A DNA stretch of 64,000 nt, from NCBI RefSeq assembly GCF_001548375.1, contig NZ_AP017295.1:6276001-6340000 (forward strand). The letters are read 5' to 3'. Each line of letters opens with the position of its first letter. The first letter of the stretch is position 1. Position numbers and translations under genes: made by a program. This DNA comes from Nostoc sp. NIES-3756 (lineage in GTDB: Bacteria > Cyanobacteriota > Cyanobacteriia > Cyanobacteriales > Nostocaceae). A model generated the notes under the pieces. That model searched no databases. It worked only from the letters and a program-made list of their open reading frames with translations, and was not told the DNA's origin. Positions 63,068-64,000 of this stretch are shown here, one piece after another.

Positions 63068-64000
63068 TCAACGTGATTCTTGCAGATAATGTACATCTGC
63101 TTGAGGATTATGCACACGCTTGCGTTTAGGTGAAATAATTACACGAACGTGGCGATCACTAAATAAATAAGTATGTAGCCAAGTAAGTAAAATTAGCAAT
63201 CGGCTACGGTAGCCAGGAAGATAAACTAAGTGAACCCCCAGCCACATTAACCAAGCCAAAAAACCTGTAAACGCAACCGCCCCAATTTTACCCACCCCTG
63301 AATAACACCCAATAATCGCCAATCTACCTTTATTAAAATAGTTAAAAGGCTTTGGAGATTTTCCTCTGATTTGCAGCCGGATATTCCTCGCTACCGCCAC
63401 ACCTTGCTGGAGTGCTTCCGGCGCAACCCCAGATAATGACTTTCCGTTCTGTTCCACATAAGCCAAATCCCCAACTGCATACACATTGGGATGTTCCAAC
63501 ACTTGTAGAGTGGGATGCACTACTATTTTGCCTTTATGGGCTACAGCTAACTCCTCTGACACTCCAGGGAGGTTGGCTTCTAAACCAGCAGTCCAAATCA
63601 CGGTTTTGGAGGGAATTATTTCTTCATTTTCCAAGTGAACAAATCCATCCGTAACTTGACTGACTCTAGTTTGTAAATATACTTCCACCCCTAACTGATG
63701 CAATTTTTTGTAAGTATGGACTCCTAACTTTTTTGGCAATTCCACTAACAGGCGATCGCCTGTTTGCACTAAAATAATTCTCACTTCCCTAAAATCTATC
63801 GTGGGATAATCCCGGCGTAAGCAGCCTCGCAGCATCTCAACTAATGCACCAGCCAACTCCACACCAGTTGCACCACCACCGACAATAATAAAAGTTAGTA
63901 ATTGTTGCCTTCTGGTTGCATCAGATTCTTGAATAGCTTGTTCAAAACAGGAAAAAATCTGATTTCGTAGTGCTACAGCTTCATCTAAACTTCGCATAGA
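63068..64000 (-). CDS. Type II NADH dehydrogenase (NDH-2), C-terminal part; runs off the right edge
   Basis: The frame continues past base 64000, so the N-terminal FAD site is outside the window; the methionine at 63997 is internal. Visible parts: RSLDEAVALRNQIF, the second dinucleotide fold FIIVGGGATGVELAGALVE, IWTAGLEANLPGV, the FAD motif VYAVGDLAYVE, and ALQQGVAVARNI. A C-terminal hydrophobic stretch (VAFTGFLAWLMWLGVHLVYLPGYRS) is the usual membrane-contact segment. It oxidises NADH and reduces quinone without proton pumping. DoxX follows 46 bp downstream. Confidence 0.92.
   Translation of the reverse strand, partial: SMRSLDEAVALRNQIFSCFEQAIQESDATRRQQLLTFIIVGGGATGVELAGALVEMLRGCLRRDYPTIDFREVRIILVQTGDRLLVELPKKLGVHTYKKLHQLGVEVYLQTRVSQVTDGFVHLENEEIIPSKTVIWTAGLEANLPGVSEELAVAHKGKIVVHPTLQVLEHPNVYAVGDLAYVEQNGKSLSGVAPEALQQGVAVARNIRLQIRGKSPKPFNYFNKGRLAIIGCYSGVGKIGAVAFTGFLAWLMWLGVHLVYLPGYRSRLLILLTWLHTYLFSDRHVRVIISPKRKRVHNPQADVHYLQESR

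Noticed and set aside
1..64000. tRNA, rRNA or known riboswitch genes
   Set aside because: No T-loop-type GTTCGAAT context with matching acceptor stem, and no TPP, cobalamin or SAM riboswitch core was noticed in the gaps; a covariance-model scan was not possible here.

Overview
The window looks like chromosome of a filamentous, heterocyst-type cyanobacterium (Nostoc/Anabaena group). Support: dense HIP1 octamers (GCGATCGC) inside and outside genes; a DNA polymerase III alpha gene that stops inside a split intein of the known cyanobacterial DnaE type; several intergenic heptamer tandem repeats (STRR-like) of the kind known from Nostocales; and cyanobacteria-typical families (DUF1822, DUF3318, CHAT proteins, Uma2 nucleases, WD40-STAND proteins, TPR-linked Ser/Thr kinases, an LpxB-related protein). 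Assignment to a genus is inference. No rRNA, tRNA, CRISPR array, prophage or full insertion sequence was recognised.

Layout. 0-4.5 kb: def with a small membrane ORF, an EF-hand lipoprotein, an alpha/beta hydrolase, aroE and a conserved unknown. 4.8-10.7 kb: a signalling/conflict-type block with a 1205-residue STAND NTPase carrying 14 WD40 blades, a zinc-ribbon Ser/Thr kinase with nine TPRs, and a decayed reductase fragment. 11-14 kb: serA and prmA. 14.1-19.7 kb: a minus-strand cassette of sigma-like protein, DUF1822, CHAT protease-like protein fused to a periplasmic-binding-type sensor, and a response regulator; this is the most interesting gene set. 20-31 kb: dicarboxylate/amino-acid symporter, dnaE N-half with split intein, hemC, LprI-like protein, lipid kinase, metallophosphoesterase, PEP-CTERM protein, LpxB-related protein. 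31-39.5 kb: membrane protein, M23 peptidase, PcrA helicase, histidine kinase, DUF3318, Uma2. 39.7-47 kb: two tandem kinases with altered catalytic loops, metF, trpS, proline iminopeptidase, a third kinase. 47-53 kb: GH57 amylase, Nfu scaffold, a second histidine kinase, an RHH-like protein. 53-64 kb: lepA, two SDRs divergent from an HxlR regulator, a GT4 glycosyltransferase, a cyanophycinase-like peptidase, cysteine desulfurase with a PD-(D/E)XK protein, peroxiredoxin Q, DoxX and the C-terminal part of a type II NADH dehydrogenase that runs off the right edge.

The intergenic DNA is as notable as the genes. Two copies of a roughly 165-bp MITE-like element (terminal inverted repeats CTACGGTGTACACACA) sit at 12797-12960 and 20037-20202, each inside a hairpin of a second, longer repeat and each flanked by near-perfect 11-bp direct repeats. 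Heptamer tracts occur at more than ten places; they provide the first ATG of aroE and the ATG of the helicase gene, a stop codon, and an in-frame seven-residue repeat inside the LpxB-related protein. A family of GTAGTAAGGACT hairpins occurs three times.

How genes work together: most metabolic genes stand alone, as is usual in cyanobacteria. Likely operons are def with the small membrane ORF, sigma-like/DUF1822/CHAT (perhaps also the response regulator), Uma2-DUF3318, the SDR pair, PD-(D/E)XK protein with cysteine desulfurase, and NDH-2 with DoxX. All functional statements come from reading motifs by eye; no database search was run.
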